Source: Aureimonas sp. AU20
Lineage (GTDB): Bacteria > Pseudomonadota > Alphaproteobacteria > Rhizobiales > Rhizobiaceae
DNA length: 57,210 bases
Assembly (NCBI RefSeq): GCF_001442755.1
Contig: NZ_CP006372.1
Location: 1 to 57,210 of the forward strand
Direction of reading: 5' to 3'
Notes under the pieces: model-generated
Database searches by the model: none
The model's input: the letters and a program-made list of their open reading frames with translations, nothing else
Told to the model about the DNA's origin: nothing
Program-made: the position numbers and the translations under genes
In this document: in pieces, positions 42,052-50,505 of the stretch
Numbering within the stretch: the stretch's first letter is position 1
Layout of the letters: each line of letters starts with the position of its first letter

Positions 42052-42212
42052 GGGAAGCGGCCTTTCGCGAGGCCGAACGTCGGGCGTTGCCGTCACTGGA
42101 ACTCGCGCGAATTTTGTCCTATGATAAAGTTCCGACCGTTGAAGCGGTTTCTTCTAAAATTTTGATCCGCTTCCGGAAGCTGGTTTAAGGCCAGGTGCGT
42201 AAGGGTTGAGTG

Positions 42213-42521
42213 ATGGCGACGCAGACTGTTCTGGCTGAGGATATGGCGCGCCAGCGTCTTCGTAAGGAAGGCGGTGCCTGGCTTCGGAGCCGGCGCGAGG
42301 CTGCCGGTCTGTCGCAGCGCGAACTCGCCGAACGCGTTGAGGTTGGTTATTACACGTTCGTCTCTCAGATCGAGGCGGGACGTGGCCGTATCCCAGCCGA
42401 GCGTTACAGCATCTGGGCAAACGCCCTCGATATGAACGCACGCGACTTCGTGCGTAGCATCATGTCCTATTACGAACCGAGCACGTACGAGATCCTGTTT
42501 GGCGAAAAGGGTCAGGCGTGA
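42213..42521 (+). CDS. XRE-type regulator of the secretion locus
   Basis: 102 residues from ATG 42213 (an adjacent GTG gives one more residue). The HTH is GAWLRSRREAAGLSQRELAE then VEVGYYTFVSQIEAGRGRIP, and the tail RDFVRSIMSYYEPSTYEILF is characteristic of a group of small alphaproteobacterial XRE proteins I associate with type I secretion loci. It lies between the HlyD/helical genes and the large Ser/Thr-rich protein, in the same direction. Role in controlling surface-protein expression is inferred from position. Confidence 0.7.
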   Translation: MATQTVLAEDMARQRLRKEGGAWLRSRREAAGLSQRELAERVEVGYYTFVSQIEAGRGRIPAERYSIWANALDMNARDFVRSIMSYYEPSTYEILFGEKGQA

Positions 42522-42584
42522 TCGGTCGCTCGATGGCCGCGCCGATCAGCGTACGCTTTTAGGCGCTTGGGAGCGGATCGCGTC

Positions 42585-44438
42585 GTGACGGCAACCATTC
42601 TTTCCTTCGGACGTCGCCAACCTAATACGCCCCTTCTGCCAACGAAGATGCCTTGGCAGAACCAGGATCTCGCCGAACTCTATCGCGTTCGAGATCGCTT
42701 GTGTGCGGCCGGGCTGAATGTCGACGTCGAAGCCGGCGTTACCGACGAGGGTGATCCCTGGTTCGTGTACGTTCAGGCGGGCACCGACAATGTCGTTGTC
42801 CATATCGCGCGTATCGACAGCGAGATTCATGTCATCAACTGCGTGACGGGCGGTGCCTATACTGGGACGAGCTTCCGTGAAGTGTCCGACCAGATGCTGG
42901 CGGATGCGCCTCTTGCGCTGAGCACCCAGGTGCGCAGAGGCTCCAACGTCGTCCTGCATCCCAGTGCGTTCCTCACCGCCTTTGTCGCTGCCGCGATCAT
43001 GCTGATCGACCTTCTGGAGCACGGCAGGGCCGAGGCGGCGACCCACCACGATGATGTAACCGGTATCGGGCATCACGGAGGGTGGGTCGTGACAACCGGC
43101 GCTTCGCAGGCTGACCCTGAGGCTGCCCATTCCAACCAGCCCGCCGCCTCCAGCAATGAGCCTACTGGCGATGTGGATGTTCTTCATCGTCGCCTGAGCA
43201 AAGAAGCGACCTTCTCGCTCCAAACCCTTTCCAACGCATCCCCTATAACCAATTTCCTAACCGTTCCTGGCACTGGTTTTACGCTGGCTTCATCGCACGG
43301 TTTTCTGGCTGAAGTGCCTGGCATGAGCGCGAGCGTGACGCTCGCGGCCGGTCTTCTGGCGGCCGAGTTCGCCCGCTCGTTCGCGAGCGAGGTTGCGCAT
43401 TCGACGCCCGAGAACACAGGACTGACGCAGGGCTTCGTCTCTCTCCTGAATGCGTTCGTCGCCGTCGAGTCCGTCCACGCTAAGGCACCATCGCTGCCTG
43501 CGTCTGTGTCGGCCGTTGTGTCCGCGCCTGTCGATCCCATCGCGATTGTCACGCACAGTGAAGCAGACACCGCCCATCATGCCGTAGTGGCGGAAATCGG
43601 CTCATTGAGTGCGGCTATCAGCGTCAAGCCGGTTGCAGATGGGTGGACTGAGCACGCTCTGTTTGCAGCATCTGACGCGCACAAGACGACCCCGTTGGGG
43701 GCTGGATCTTCGGTCTTCCAATCGCTTGTGCAGGCTATGGCTCCCGCGCAGGAAACAACGCGCTCCACGCCTACACCTTCCACACCTGCCGAGACGTCCG
43801 CGCCCATACCTGTTGCCGTTGCGCAGACCGCCACTGGCACTACCAGTCCTCTACCCGCTACAAAGGCTGAAGGGACGAAGGACGGATCGACGCTCGATCT
43901 CGGCTGGGTCGTGTCTCAGCTCGTCAAACACACAAGTCTAGCGGACTCACTGCAACAGTCGTTCAATCTCTCTGATAATTCCATATCCAAGACCAAAACG
44001 CCGCTGACCGATAGTTCAAGCGAGAAGACTACGTCCAGCATTTCGCCAGACCATGCCGCCGTTGACACGACCGTTTCCAGGCCCGAGCTTCTAGCGCCGT
44101 TGGACACAGCCCTGTCGGTCGATGATCCCAAGACGGAAACCAAACCTGTCGAGTCCACCATCGTTCAGGCGAAGGATGGTGTTGCGACGTTGCAAGCCGG
44201 TCTGCATGAGACGGTGCATTACCACACCGGCACTTCGCTGACGATCAAGGGCTTCGTACTGGGAGAGGATCATCTTCTCTTCGACGGTACGGCGGGGGAC
44301 ACGATGACGAAGAGCGCCCGTGCGGATGGCTACGACCTCGTTTTGGGTGATGTGGATACGGGGATCATGCGTCTGATAGGCGTTCTAGCCGATCCCGCTA
44401 TCTCTCATCCGCAGGGCGAGCAACACGCGGACGCTTGA
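42585..44438 (+). CDS. Large Ser/Thr/Pro-rich membrane-anchored protein of the secretion locus
   Basis: 617 residues if started at GTG 42585 (a TTG at 42567 is possible). Residues 1-120 look like a compact folded domain (QNQDLAELYRVRDRLCAAGL, VTDEGDPWFVYVQAGTDNVV, ARIDSEIHVINC). A single span follows (ALSTQVRRGSNVVLHP then FLTAFVAAAIMLIDLLEH, residues about 124-146). The next 350 residues are low-complexity Ser/Thr/Ala/Pro with no predicted fold. The last 80 (GLHETVHYHTGTSLTIKGFV then LGEDHLLFDGT) resemble the acidic, hydrophobic-rich tails of RTX substrates. No known domain was recognised. It could be an assembly factor, a tether or a sensor. Confidence 0.6.
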   Translation: MTATILSFGRRQPNTPLLPTKMPWQNQDLAELYRVRDRLCAAGLNVDVEAGVTDEGDPWFVYVQAGTDNVVVHIARIDSEIHVINCVTGGAYTGTSFREVSDQMLADAPLALSTQVRRGSNVVLHPSAFLTAFVAAAIMLIDLLEHGRAEAATHHDDVTGIGHHGGWVVTTGASQADPEAAHSNQPAASSNEPTGDVDVLHRRLSKEATFSLQTLSNASPITNFLTVPGTGFTLASSHGFLAEVPGMSASVTLAAGLLAAEFARSFASEVAHSTPENTGLTQGFVSLLNAFVAVESVHAKAPSLPASVSAVVSAPVDPIAIVTHSEADTAHHAVVAEIGSLSAAISVKPVADGWTEHALFAASDAHKTTPLGAGSSVFQSLVQAMAPAQETTRSTPTPSTPAETSAPIPVAVAQTATGTTSPLPATKAEGTKDGSTLDLGWVVSQLVKHTSLADSLQQSFNLSDNSISKTKTPLTDSSSEKTTSSISPDHAAVDTTVSRPELLAPLDTALSVDDPKTETKPVESTIVQAKDGVATLQAGLHETVHYHTGTSLTIKGFVLGEDHLLFDGTAGDTMTKSARADGYDLVLGDVDTGIMRLIGVLADPAISHPQGEQHADA

Positions 44439-44790
44439 TCGCACTTCAAAAAACTCGAACCTGACCCGAACCTTAACGGGCGAAAAACCATAGGTCGGGT
44501 TTGACACGGTAAGTGCGTCTTTTTAATCACGTTGCGACACGCGGAAGGCGAAAGCCGGTTGAGGGTCGCTTGTCAGGGATACAGTGATTGCTGTATCCCT
44601 GATCTCGAATGAAGCATGGGGAGGACGGCGGGGGCCGTCGGGGAAGTTTTCAAACCAGCATTCGCCGCCCTTTTAGGGCGCGGCCTCTTCAGTCACCGCT
44701 CGTTTGCGCGAGCCGTGACATGGCGGCCGATCTGATCAGCATGCCAGCAGGGCTGGCGCCAGCCCTCAACGAAGCCAACGGAGACTCCAA
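44439..44790. promoter_or_regulatory. Long leader region of the RTX/S-layer-like gene
   Basis: About 350 bases of non-coding DNA. It contains the strong hairpin at 44573-44602 and a second possible hairpin near 44665 (CCGCCCTTTTAGGGCG). The gene's own GGAG is seven bases before ATG 44791. S-layer-like genes often have long structured leaders that stabilise the mRNA, which would fit. No -10/-35 pair is obvious. Confidence 0.45.
44573..44602. repeat. 12-bp perfect hairpin in the RTX gene leader
   Basis: TCAGGGATACAG (44573-44584), loop TGATTG, CTGTATCCCTGA (44591-44602). It lies 135 bases after the preceding gene and 188 bases before the RTX start. No T-tract follows, so it is either a weak terminator of the upstream gene or a 5' stabiliser. 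Confidence 0.5.
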
Positions 44791-47550
44791 ATGGCACAGC
44801 TTGCGTTTGACGCGACCTTCTACCTCTCGCAAAACCCGGACGTCGCTGCTGCGATCTCGCGCGGTATTTTCACAAGCGCGGAACAGCACTACAATACGTT
44901 CGGTCGCTTTGAGAGCCGCAACCCGAGCGCTTACTTCGACACTGCCTTCTATCTTTCACAGAATCCGGATGTCGCTGCTGCTCGCGTCAATCCGTTCGCG
45001 CATTTCCTCCAGTTCGGCGCTGCAGAAGGCCGCTTTGCGAATAACACCGCTGACGCAGCCCTCGACACCGACAATAATAACCGCGCTAACGAATTCGACG
45101 CTGCTACCTACCTCGCTGCCAACCAGGACGTCGCTCAAAACGTTGGCACCGGCAAAGCATTCGCAACGGCATACCAGCACTACATTCTGTTCGGCCAGTT
45201 TGAGACACGTTCTGGCGTTCCAGCTGCAGGTCCGTTCACCAACACCGGTGTTGCGCCTAACACTGGTACGACATCTGTGTTGACGGTCAATACGGATAGT
45301 CTCACTGGTACGAGCGGGAACGATACGTTCCGGGGCGATAACACAACGGTTCAAGCTGCTGACACCATCAACGGTGGATCGGGGCGGGACACGTTTGCGT
45401 ACACGGATACTTCCGCTAACGGCGTAAATCCGACGCTCACAACGACCGCTGTAGAAGTTATCAGCATTCGCAACATCAACGGCACCGCTGCTGTCAATGG
45501 TGCTACTGAGGTTGCGACTGTCACGTTTACAGATCTGACTGCCGGCCAGACCGTTGTTATCGCCGGTCGTACTGTGACCGCAGGCGGCACCGGAGCTACC
45601 GCAGCCGACGTTCGTGATGCTTTCCTTAGCGGCAATACCACCCCGGTCGGTGGGGCAACTCCGTCTGGAACCTTGACTGGTTATGCCGGTGCAAATGGCT
45701 CTGGCGCAAATGCTGTCCTTACTAGCAGCACTGCTGGCAACGTGACCGATGCTTCAAATACCGGCACCGGCGTTGCTAACATCAACATTCAGCAAGGCGT
45801 GACTGCGGTTACTGGTTCGCAGACCCCGATTTCGGTTTCTGCGGCGAATTTCGTTGGAGCAACGGATTTCGTTTCCGACAACTCGACCGGCATTGTTTCG
45901 TTCAATGGCCTTTCGCAGGGCCAGAACATCACTGTGAACGGCAATGGCGTTACTGCGAACGGTAACGTAAACGCTTCTTATGGTGCTACTGCCACGTCTT
46001 CGACTGTCAACGTCACTGGTGGAACAACTACCGGTGCGGTCACCTTGACAGGTTCAGGTCTCACGACGGCTACAGTTGTTTCGTCTGGTGCAGCAAACAC
46101 CCTGGGTGCGATCGACCTTGCGGCCTCCAAGACCATCAACATTAATGCTGCAACCGCGCTTACCGCTGCCAGCATTGCTACGACTGGTACCGAAAGCACG
46201 CTGAACATTACGGGTGCCGGCAAGACCACCATCACTGGCGCTCTTGATACCGACTTCACGAATGTCAACGCGTCCACGAACACCGGCGGCGTCGCTCTGA
46301 CACTGAGCTCCACCACGACTACAAAAGTCATTGGTGGTACGGGCGCTGACACGTTCACCACGGGTTCGGCTTTGACGACTGGTACCGTGGATGCTGGCGC
46401 CGGAACAGATACCCTGGTTGTATCGAACAGTGCACATCTCGCGACCGCCGCGCTTGGTGCGAAGTACACCAACTTCGAACTGCTTCAGGTTCAGGATGGG
46501 GTGAGCGTTGATTTGGGGAACATCTCGGGCATCACCGGTGTCCGGATCAACGACGCTGGTAACGCCACTAGCGTGACCGGTCTGTCGGCCGCTCAGGCTG
46601 CTAACGTTTCTATTCTTGCAGCGGACAGCGCGAATGGCACAATCACAATTGGCTTGACCAACGCTACGGCAGCTGGCCAGATTGACTCGGTTAACGCGAC
46701 GCTGACGACTGTTACAACCGGATCTAACCCTGCAGCACAGTCGATCAACCTTACAGGCCTTACACTCGCTGGCGTTGAAAAGCTGGCGTTGACGGGAACC
46801 GGTACTGTAACCTCTAACACGGGCGCTGTTACGTTTACGACCACGAACGCAACATCCTTGGACACCATTACCTTCAGTAACGCAGGTAACGGCAACAGCA
46901 TCACGATTGCAGCAGGCCACACCGCAACAAACTTGGTTGTTGATGCTTCGGCATCGGCTGGTTCGATCACCATCAATGCCTCTGCCTACGCAACTTCCAC
47001 TGGTGCAACGCTCCGGGGCGGCGCTGGTAACGACACGATCACGGGTTCTGGACGTGCTGACATCATCGTGGGTGGTGCCGGCAATGATACGATCCGTGGC
47101 GGTGCTGGTGCGGACGTACTGACCGGCGGCGCAGGCAACGATAAGTTCGTTTTTGGAGCAAGTGAGTCGTCTGTTTCCGCGGTTCATACGATCACGGATC
47201 TCAATCTTGGTTCGAATGCTGCAACAGGTGCTGTTGATGGGCTTCAGTTTGCCCAGTCTGGCGCGTCGGGCGTTGCGGGTGCTGGTGTAACCATTGTTAC
47301 GCTGACGGCCGCTCAGCAGACTGCAGTTTCGGGCGCCGCCGATCTTGCTACGGCTGTGAACGCGCTGCTTGCAACTGGCGGTGCAGCAAACGCTGCTGGC
47401 TCGGTTGCGCAGTTCACGTATGGTTCGGATACTTATATCCTGCATTCGGGTTCTACTGATAACGCGACGTTCGCAGCGACCGATCATCTGGTGAAGGTTA
47501 CTGGCCTTGCTGGAACGCTCGATGCTTCCGATATTACGCTGTTCGCGTAA
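44791..47550 (+). CDS. RTX / S-layer-like secreted surface protein
   Basis: 919 residues, no signal peptide, very Thr/Ala/Gly/Asn-rich and nearly cysteine-free. The N-terminal 120 residues hold three repeats of FDATFYLSQNPDVAAA type (residues 6, 49, 102; the last reads FDAATYLAANQDVAQN), a module seen in alphaproteobacterial S-layer and RTX proteins. The long middle is beta-rich. Calcium-binding nonapeptides GGAGNDTI, GGAGADVL and GGAGNDKFVF lie near residues 742-787, and the C-terminal 130 residues should carry the type I secretion signal. It is exported by the ABC/HlyD pair upstream and likely coats the cell or acts as an adhesin. Confidence 0.85.
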   Translation: MAQLAFDATFYLSQNPDVAAAISRGIFTSAEQHYNTFGRFESRNPSAYFDTAFYLSQNPDVAAARVNPFAHFLQFGAAEGRFANNTADAALDTDNNNRANEFDAATYLAANQDVAQNVGTGKAFATAYQHYILFGQFETRSGVPAAGPFTNTGVAPNTGTTSVLTVNTDSLTGTSGNDTFRGDNTTVQAADTINGGSGRDTFAYTDTSANGVNPTLTTTAVEVISIRNINGTAAVNGATEVATVTFTDLTAGQTVVIAGRTVTAGGTGATAADVRDAFLSGNTTPVGGATPSGTLTGYAGANGSGANAVLTSSTAGNVTDASNTGTGVANINIQQGVTAVTGSQTPISVSAANFVGATDFVSDNSTGIVSFNGLSQGQNITVNGNGVTANGNVNASYGATATSSTVNVTGGTTTGAVTLTGSGLTTATVVSSGAANTLGAIDLAASKTININAATALTAASIATTGTESTLNITGAGKTTITGALDTDFTNVNASTNTGGVALTLSSTTTTKVIGGTGADTFTTGSALTTGTVDAGAGTDTLVVSNSAHLATAALGAKYTNFELLQVQDGVSVDLGNISGITGVRINDAGNATSVTGLSAAQAANVSILAADSANGTITIGLTNATAAGQIDSVNATLTTVTTGSNPAAQSINLTGLTLAGVEKLALTGTGTVTSNTGAVTFTTTNATSLDTITFSNAGNGNSITIAAGHTATNLVVDASASAGSITINASAYATSTGATLRGGAGNDTITGSGRADIIVGGAGNDTIRGGAGADVLTGGAGNDKFVFGASESSVSAVHTITDLNLGSNAATGAVDGLQFAQSGASGVAGAGVTIVTLTAAQQTAVSGAADLATAVNALLATGGAANAAGSVAQFTYGSDTYILHSGSTDNATFAATDHLVKVTGLAGTLDASDITLFA

Positions 47551-47593
47551 TGTAAGTCCGACAGCTATCACTTCTGACAGTTGTTAATGCAAA

Positions 47594-47621
47594 GCGGCGG
47601 GGAGAAATTCCCGCCGTTTTT
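47594..47621 (+). terminator. Intrinsic terminator of the RTX gene
   Basis: CGGCGGG (47595-47601) pairs with CCCGCCG (47610-47616) and is followed by TTTTTATTT, 45 bases after the stop. Confidence 0.8.
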
Positions 47622-47651
47622 ATTTAATCTAAAGGGTGTTATAGGCTGGTC

Positions 47652-47740
47652 GTAAACGCCGTTCCGTCCGCGCTTCGCTTAGAGCGTCATAGGCATTGAG
47701 TCTGAGCCCTTGGCGTAGCAGGAGGGCTTGGAGCCATGAT
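47652..47740 (+). mobile_element. Terminal remnant of another IS66-like element
   Basis: GTAAACGCCGTTCCGTCCGC starts here and the following 90 bases match, with scattered differences, the tnpA-side end of the complete IS66 element in this window (its reverse-complement end GTAAGCGTCGTCCCGACCGC). Shared stretches include GAGTCTGAGCCCTT and GGAGGGCTTGGAGC. The homology stops where that element's tnpA would start. It is an abandoned end of a related insertion, oriented opposite to the complete one. Confidence 0.7.
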
Positions 47741-47796
47741 GCTGCAGCTGGTCATGGCGACGAAGGCGTCGATCATGAAGGCTAGACGGATGACCT
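47741..47796 (-). pseudogene. IS3-family transposase remnant, part interrupted by IS66 (3' side)
   Basis: On the minus strand this encodes VIRLAFMIDAFVAMTS. With the piece on the far side of the IS66 element (ending SWNGK) it restores one frame, SWNGKVIRLAFMIDAF, close to the DDE-domain start of IS3-family orfB proteins (CWNGE.VR.AFA.D). The IS66 element therefore landed in an already decaying IS3-type gene. Confidence 0.65.
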
Positions 47797-47809
47797 GTAA
47801 GCGCTGTCC

Positions 47810-49345
47810 TCAGGCCACGGCTGCGAGCGCAGTCTCAGCGGATTTGAACCGCCACGGCATGAGTTCGTCGATGCCGCGGTTGGGATGGGCCTGAACGATG
47901 CGGGTGATGACATCGGCTAGGTAGACCTGTGGATCGACGCCGTTGAGTTTGCAGGTCTCGACGAGTGAGGCGATGACGGCCCAGTGTCGAGCGCCTGCGT
48001 CGGATCCAGCAAAGAGGGCGTTCTTTCGCGTCAGGGCGAGCGGACGGATCGAGCGCTCGACAACGTTGTTGTCCAGCTCGACGCGCCCGTCGTCGAGGAA
48101 GCGGGACAGGCCTTCCCAGCGTGAGAGCGCGTAGCGGATGGCCTCAGCGAGCTTGGTCTTCTGGCTGATCAGCGTGAGCTTCTCGCGCAGCAGGGCTTCG
48201 AGTGCGTCGAGAAGCGGCCGGGTGAGGTCCTGGCGCACGAGGCGACGCACCTCGGCGGATCGTCCGCGGATCTCGGTCTCGATCCGGTAGAGCGCAGCGA
48301 TGCGCTCCAGCGCCTCCGATGCGATCGGTGCGGGACCGGCAGCGGCGAGTTCGTAGAACTTGCGTCGCACGTGCGCCCAGCAGAAGGCGAGCTTCACCTC
48401 GCCCTTGTCGGCCAACGCCCGATAGCCGGCATAACCGTCGACCTGCAGCGTGCCGGTGAAGCCCTGCAGATGCTCGACCGGACGCTCGGCCTTGCGGTCG
48501 GGGGCATAGACGAAGACAACGGCAGGCGGATCGGCTCCCTGCCAGGGGCGATCGTCGCGGGCATAGGCGAAGAGTTGGCCGGTTTTGGTCCGGCCGAGGC
48601 CGGGATCGAGCACCGGCGCCGTGGTCTCGTCGGCGAAGAGCTTGGAAGAGGCCTTCAGATGACCGAGCAGCCGTTCGTGGACGGGCCGCAGCAGGAAGGC
48701 GGCACGCCCGACCCAGTCGGCCAACGTCGAACGATCGAGATGGACACCCTGCCGGGCGTAGATCTGAGCCTGGCGGTAGAGCGGCAGGTGGTCGGCGAAC
48801 TTGGAGACGAGCACCTGCGCAACGGTCGCTTCGGTGGGCATACCGCCCTCGATCAGCCGTGCCGGCGCGGGAGCCTGGACCACGACGCCCTCGCAGGCCC
48901 GGCAGCCGTAGCGCGGGCGCCGCGTCACCAGCACCCGGAACTGGGCTGGGACGATGTCGAGACGCTCGGCGACATCTTCGCCGATCACGTGCAGCGCATG
49001 CCGGCAGCAGGGACAGACCTTGTCCTCGATGTCGACGACGGTCTCGATCCGCGGCAGATGAGCGGGCAGCGAACCCCGGTTCGCCCGGCGGCGGACGGCC
49101 CGTTCGGCCTTCGCCTTCGGAGCGGAAGCTTCTTCGGCCGCTTCGTCGTCGGCCACGCCCTGCTCGACGTCTTCCAGCCCGAGCAGGAGCTGGTCCTCGG
49201 GCAGCGTCTCGGCGCGGCGGCCGAAGCGGTGACGCTGCAACTCCTTGATGATCTGCTCGAGCCGCTCGGCGCGCAGCCGCTCGGCGATCAGCATCGCCTT
49301 GAGCGTGCTGGGATCGTCGGGAAGCGTGTCGGCCGCTAGGGTCAT
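47810..49345 (-). CDS. tnpC: IS66 transposase TnpC
   Basis: 511 residues, full length for the family. An N-terminal coiled coil (LIAERLRAERLEQIIKELQR) is followed by the basic linker and a zinc-finger-like CPCCRHALHVIG. The DDE catalytic core includes LFADETTAPVLDPG (first Asp), LQVDGYAGYRAL (second Asp) and SRFLDDGRVELDNNVVERSI (Glu). The last residues (LMPWRFKS...) match IS66 TnpC tails. The stop is 13 bases from the left terminal repeat. Confidence 0.93.
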   Translation of the reverse strand: MTLAADTLPDDPSTLKAMLIAERLRAERLEQIIKELQRHRFGRRAETLPEDQLLLGLEDVEQGVADDEAAEEASAPKAKAERAVRRRANRGSLPAHLPRIETVVDIEDKVCPCCRHALHVIGEDVAERLDIVPAQFRVLVTRRPRYGCRACEGVVVQAPAPARLIEGGMPTEATVAQVLVSKFADHLPLYRQAQIYARQGVHLDRSTLADWVGRAAFLLRPVHERLLGHLKASSKLFADETTAPVLDPGLGRTKTGQLFAYARDDRPWQGADPPAVVFVYAPDRKAERPVEHLQGFTGTLQVDGYAGYRALADKGEVKLAFCWAHVRRKFYELAAAGPAPIASEALERIAALYRIETEIRGRSAEVRRLVRQDLTRPLLDALEALLREKLTLISQKTKLAEAIRYALSRWEGLSRFLDDGRVELDNNVVERSIRPLALTRKNALFAGSDAGARHWAVIASLVETCKLNGVDPQVYLADVITRIVQAHPNRGIDELMPWRFKSAETALAAVA

Positions 49346-49400
49346 AGAGCCAGTGAATCACCTCCCAATCCCAGCGGCAACAGGCTTTGCCGCTCCTACG

Positions 49401-49757
49401 TCAGCCTGGCAGAGCCGGCACACGGGTCTCCCGCACGGCATGGACGCGGCGCCAGTCGAGGCCTTCCAGGAGCGCCGAGAGCTGGGCCGCTGTCAGATGC
49501 AGCACGGCGTCCTGCGCCTTCGGCCAGCGGAACTCGCCGTCCTCCAGGCGTTTGGCGACGAGGACGACGCCCGTGCCGTCCCAGAACACCAGCTTGATCC
49601 GATCGGCCCGCTTGGCGCGGAACACGTAGACCGCGCCCGAGAAGGGATCGGCGCCCATCGTGTCGCGCACCAGGGCCGCCAGCCCTTCGGCGCCCTTGCG
49701 GAAGTCCACCGGCTTGGTCGCCACCATCACCCGGACCGAGCCCGAGGGGCCGATCAC
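49401..49757 (-). CDS. tnpB: IS66 accessory protein TnpB
   Basis: 118 residues: VRVMVATKPVDFRKGAEGLA, FSGAVYVFRAKRADRIKLVF then WDGTGVVLVAKRLEDGEFRW, the standard TnpB of IS66, required for efficient transposition by an unknown mechanism. Its ATG overlaps the tnpA stop (49754-49757), giving coupling. A diverged piece of a second TnpB (EFWGGTGLVLVADRK) lies just outside the element near 50460-50503. Confidence 0.92.
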   Translation of the reverse strand: MIGPSGSVRVMVATKPVDFRKGAEGLAALVRDTMGADPFSGAVYVFRAKRADRIKLVFWDGTGVVLVAKRLEDGEFRWPKAQDAVLHLTAAQLSALLEGLDWRRVHAVRETRVPALPG

Positions 49758-50215
49758 GATGAGCCCTTCAACGCCTGTATCACCGCCGTGATCGTGCGCG
49801 GGTCGGTGCCATTGGGGATCCGCACCGAGACGCCGTCGATCTCCAGTTCGATCGTTGGGCCTGCCTTGCCGGCGGAGCGCGGACGTCGCTTGCGCGCCGG
49901 ACCCTTAGTCTCCACGCTCGCCGCCGCGACCACCACCGGCACGAAGCGTTGCTCGATGACCGGTGAGGGCAAAAGCGGCGAAGCTCGATCGGCGTCATTC
50001 ATCGGTCCGCGAAGCTGGCGGCGCCAGGTGAAGAGCTGGGAATGGCCGAGCCCATGGCGGCGAGCCACCGCGCTCACGCTCTCCAGGCCCGAATAGCTCT
50101 CGGCAACGATCGCAGCCTTCACCTCATCGCTCCATTCGCGCCGACGGCCCGCGCCCGTGAACACCTCGAACCGCCGAACCGGCTCCGGGCCAGCATCGGC
50201 ACATGACATCGACAT
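49754..50215 (-). CDS. tnpA: IS66 accessory protein TnpA
   Basis: 153 residues. The N-terminal HTH typical of IS66 TnpA/IS3 OrfA-like proteins is RREWSDEVKAAIVAESYSGL then SVSAVARRHGLGHSQLFTWR, and the tail ELEIDGVSVRIPNGTDPRTI matches the family. First gene of the element, 84 bases from the right terminal repeat. Confidence 0.9.
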   Translation of the reverse strand: MSMSCADAGPEPVRRFEVFTGAGRRREWSDEVKAAIVAESYSGLESVSAVARRHGLGHSQLFTWRRQLRGPMNDADRASPLLPSPVIEQRFVPVVVAAASVETKGPARKRRPRSAGKAGPTIELEIDGVSVRIPNGTDPRTITAVIQALKGSS

Positions 50216-50299
50216 AGCTCCAAGCCCTCCTGCAACGCGAAGGGCTCAGACTCGACGCCTACCTCGCCCTCAGCAAGGTGCGGTCGGGACGACGCTTAC

Positions 50300-50503
50300 G
50301 ATGACCTTGCCATTCCAGCTTGTGAACTTCAGTCCGTCGGAACACCATTTCAAATTCGAACGCATCACCATGACCTTGCCGTCTTGGATCCGGCCCCGCG
50401 GACGGCCTATGTGGCGCTCCAGCACAAGAGCGTTGACCTGCATAATACGGTGTACGCGCTTGCGATCGGCCACAAGAACCAACCCGGTCCCACCCCAGAA
50501 CTC
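50300..50503 (-). pseudogene. Chimeric remnant: IS66 TnpB fragment joined to IS3-family orfB (5' side)
   Basis: On the minus strand, EFWGGTGLVLVADRK (like IS66 TnpB VFWDGTGVVLVAKR) runs directly into RVHRIMQVNALVLERHIGRP, DGKVMVMRSNLKWCSDGLKF and SWNGK, which is IS3-type orfB (VYRIMRxxGLLLxRH, RSNLRWCSD). The frame is then cut by the IS66 insertion. The chimera records an earlier rearrangement before the present element arrived. Confidence 0.6.
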
Positions 50504-50505
50504 TA

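Larger units (their letters stand above)
47797..50299 (-). mobile_element. Complete IS66-family insertion sequence
   Basis: 2503-bp element with terminal inverted repeats GTAAGCGCTGTCC (left) and GTAAGCGTCGTCC (right, reverse strand), 11 of 13 identical. It is flanked by a perfect 8-bp direct repeat GATGACCT at 47789-47796 and 50300-50307, the target duplication size of IS66. It carries tnpA, tnpB and tnpC in order on the minus strand, all intact. The intact ends and duplication suggest a recent insertion. Its target was an IS3-type remnant. Confidence 0.92.

Noticed and set aside
46054..47571. 505-codon minus-strand frame
   Set aside because: Antisense to the repetitive RTX gene; Arg/Ser/Cys-rich low-complexity product with no fold signature.
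48371..49339. 322-codon plus-strand frame
   Set aside because: Antisense to IS66 tnpC.
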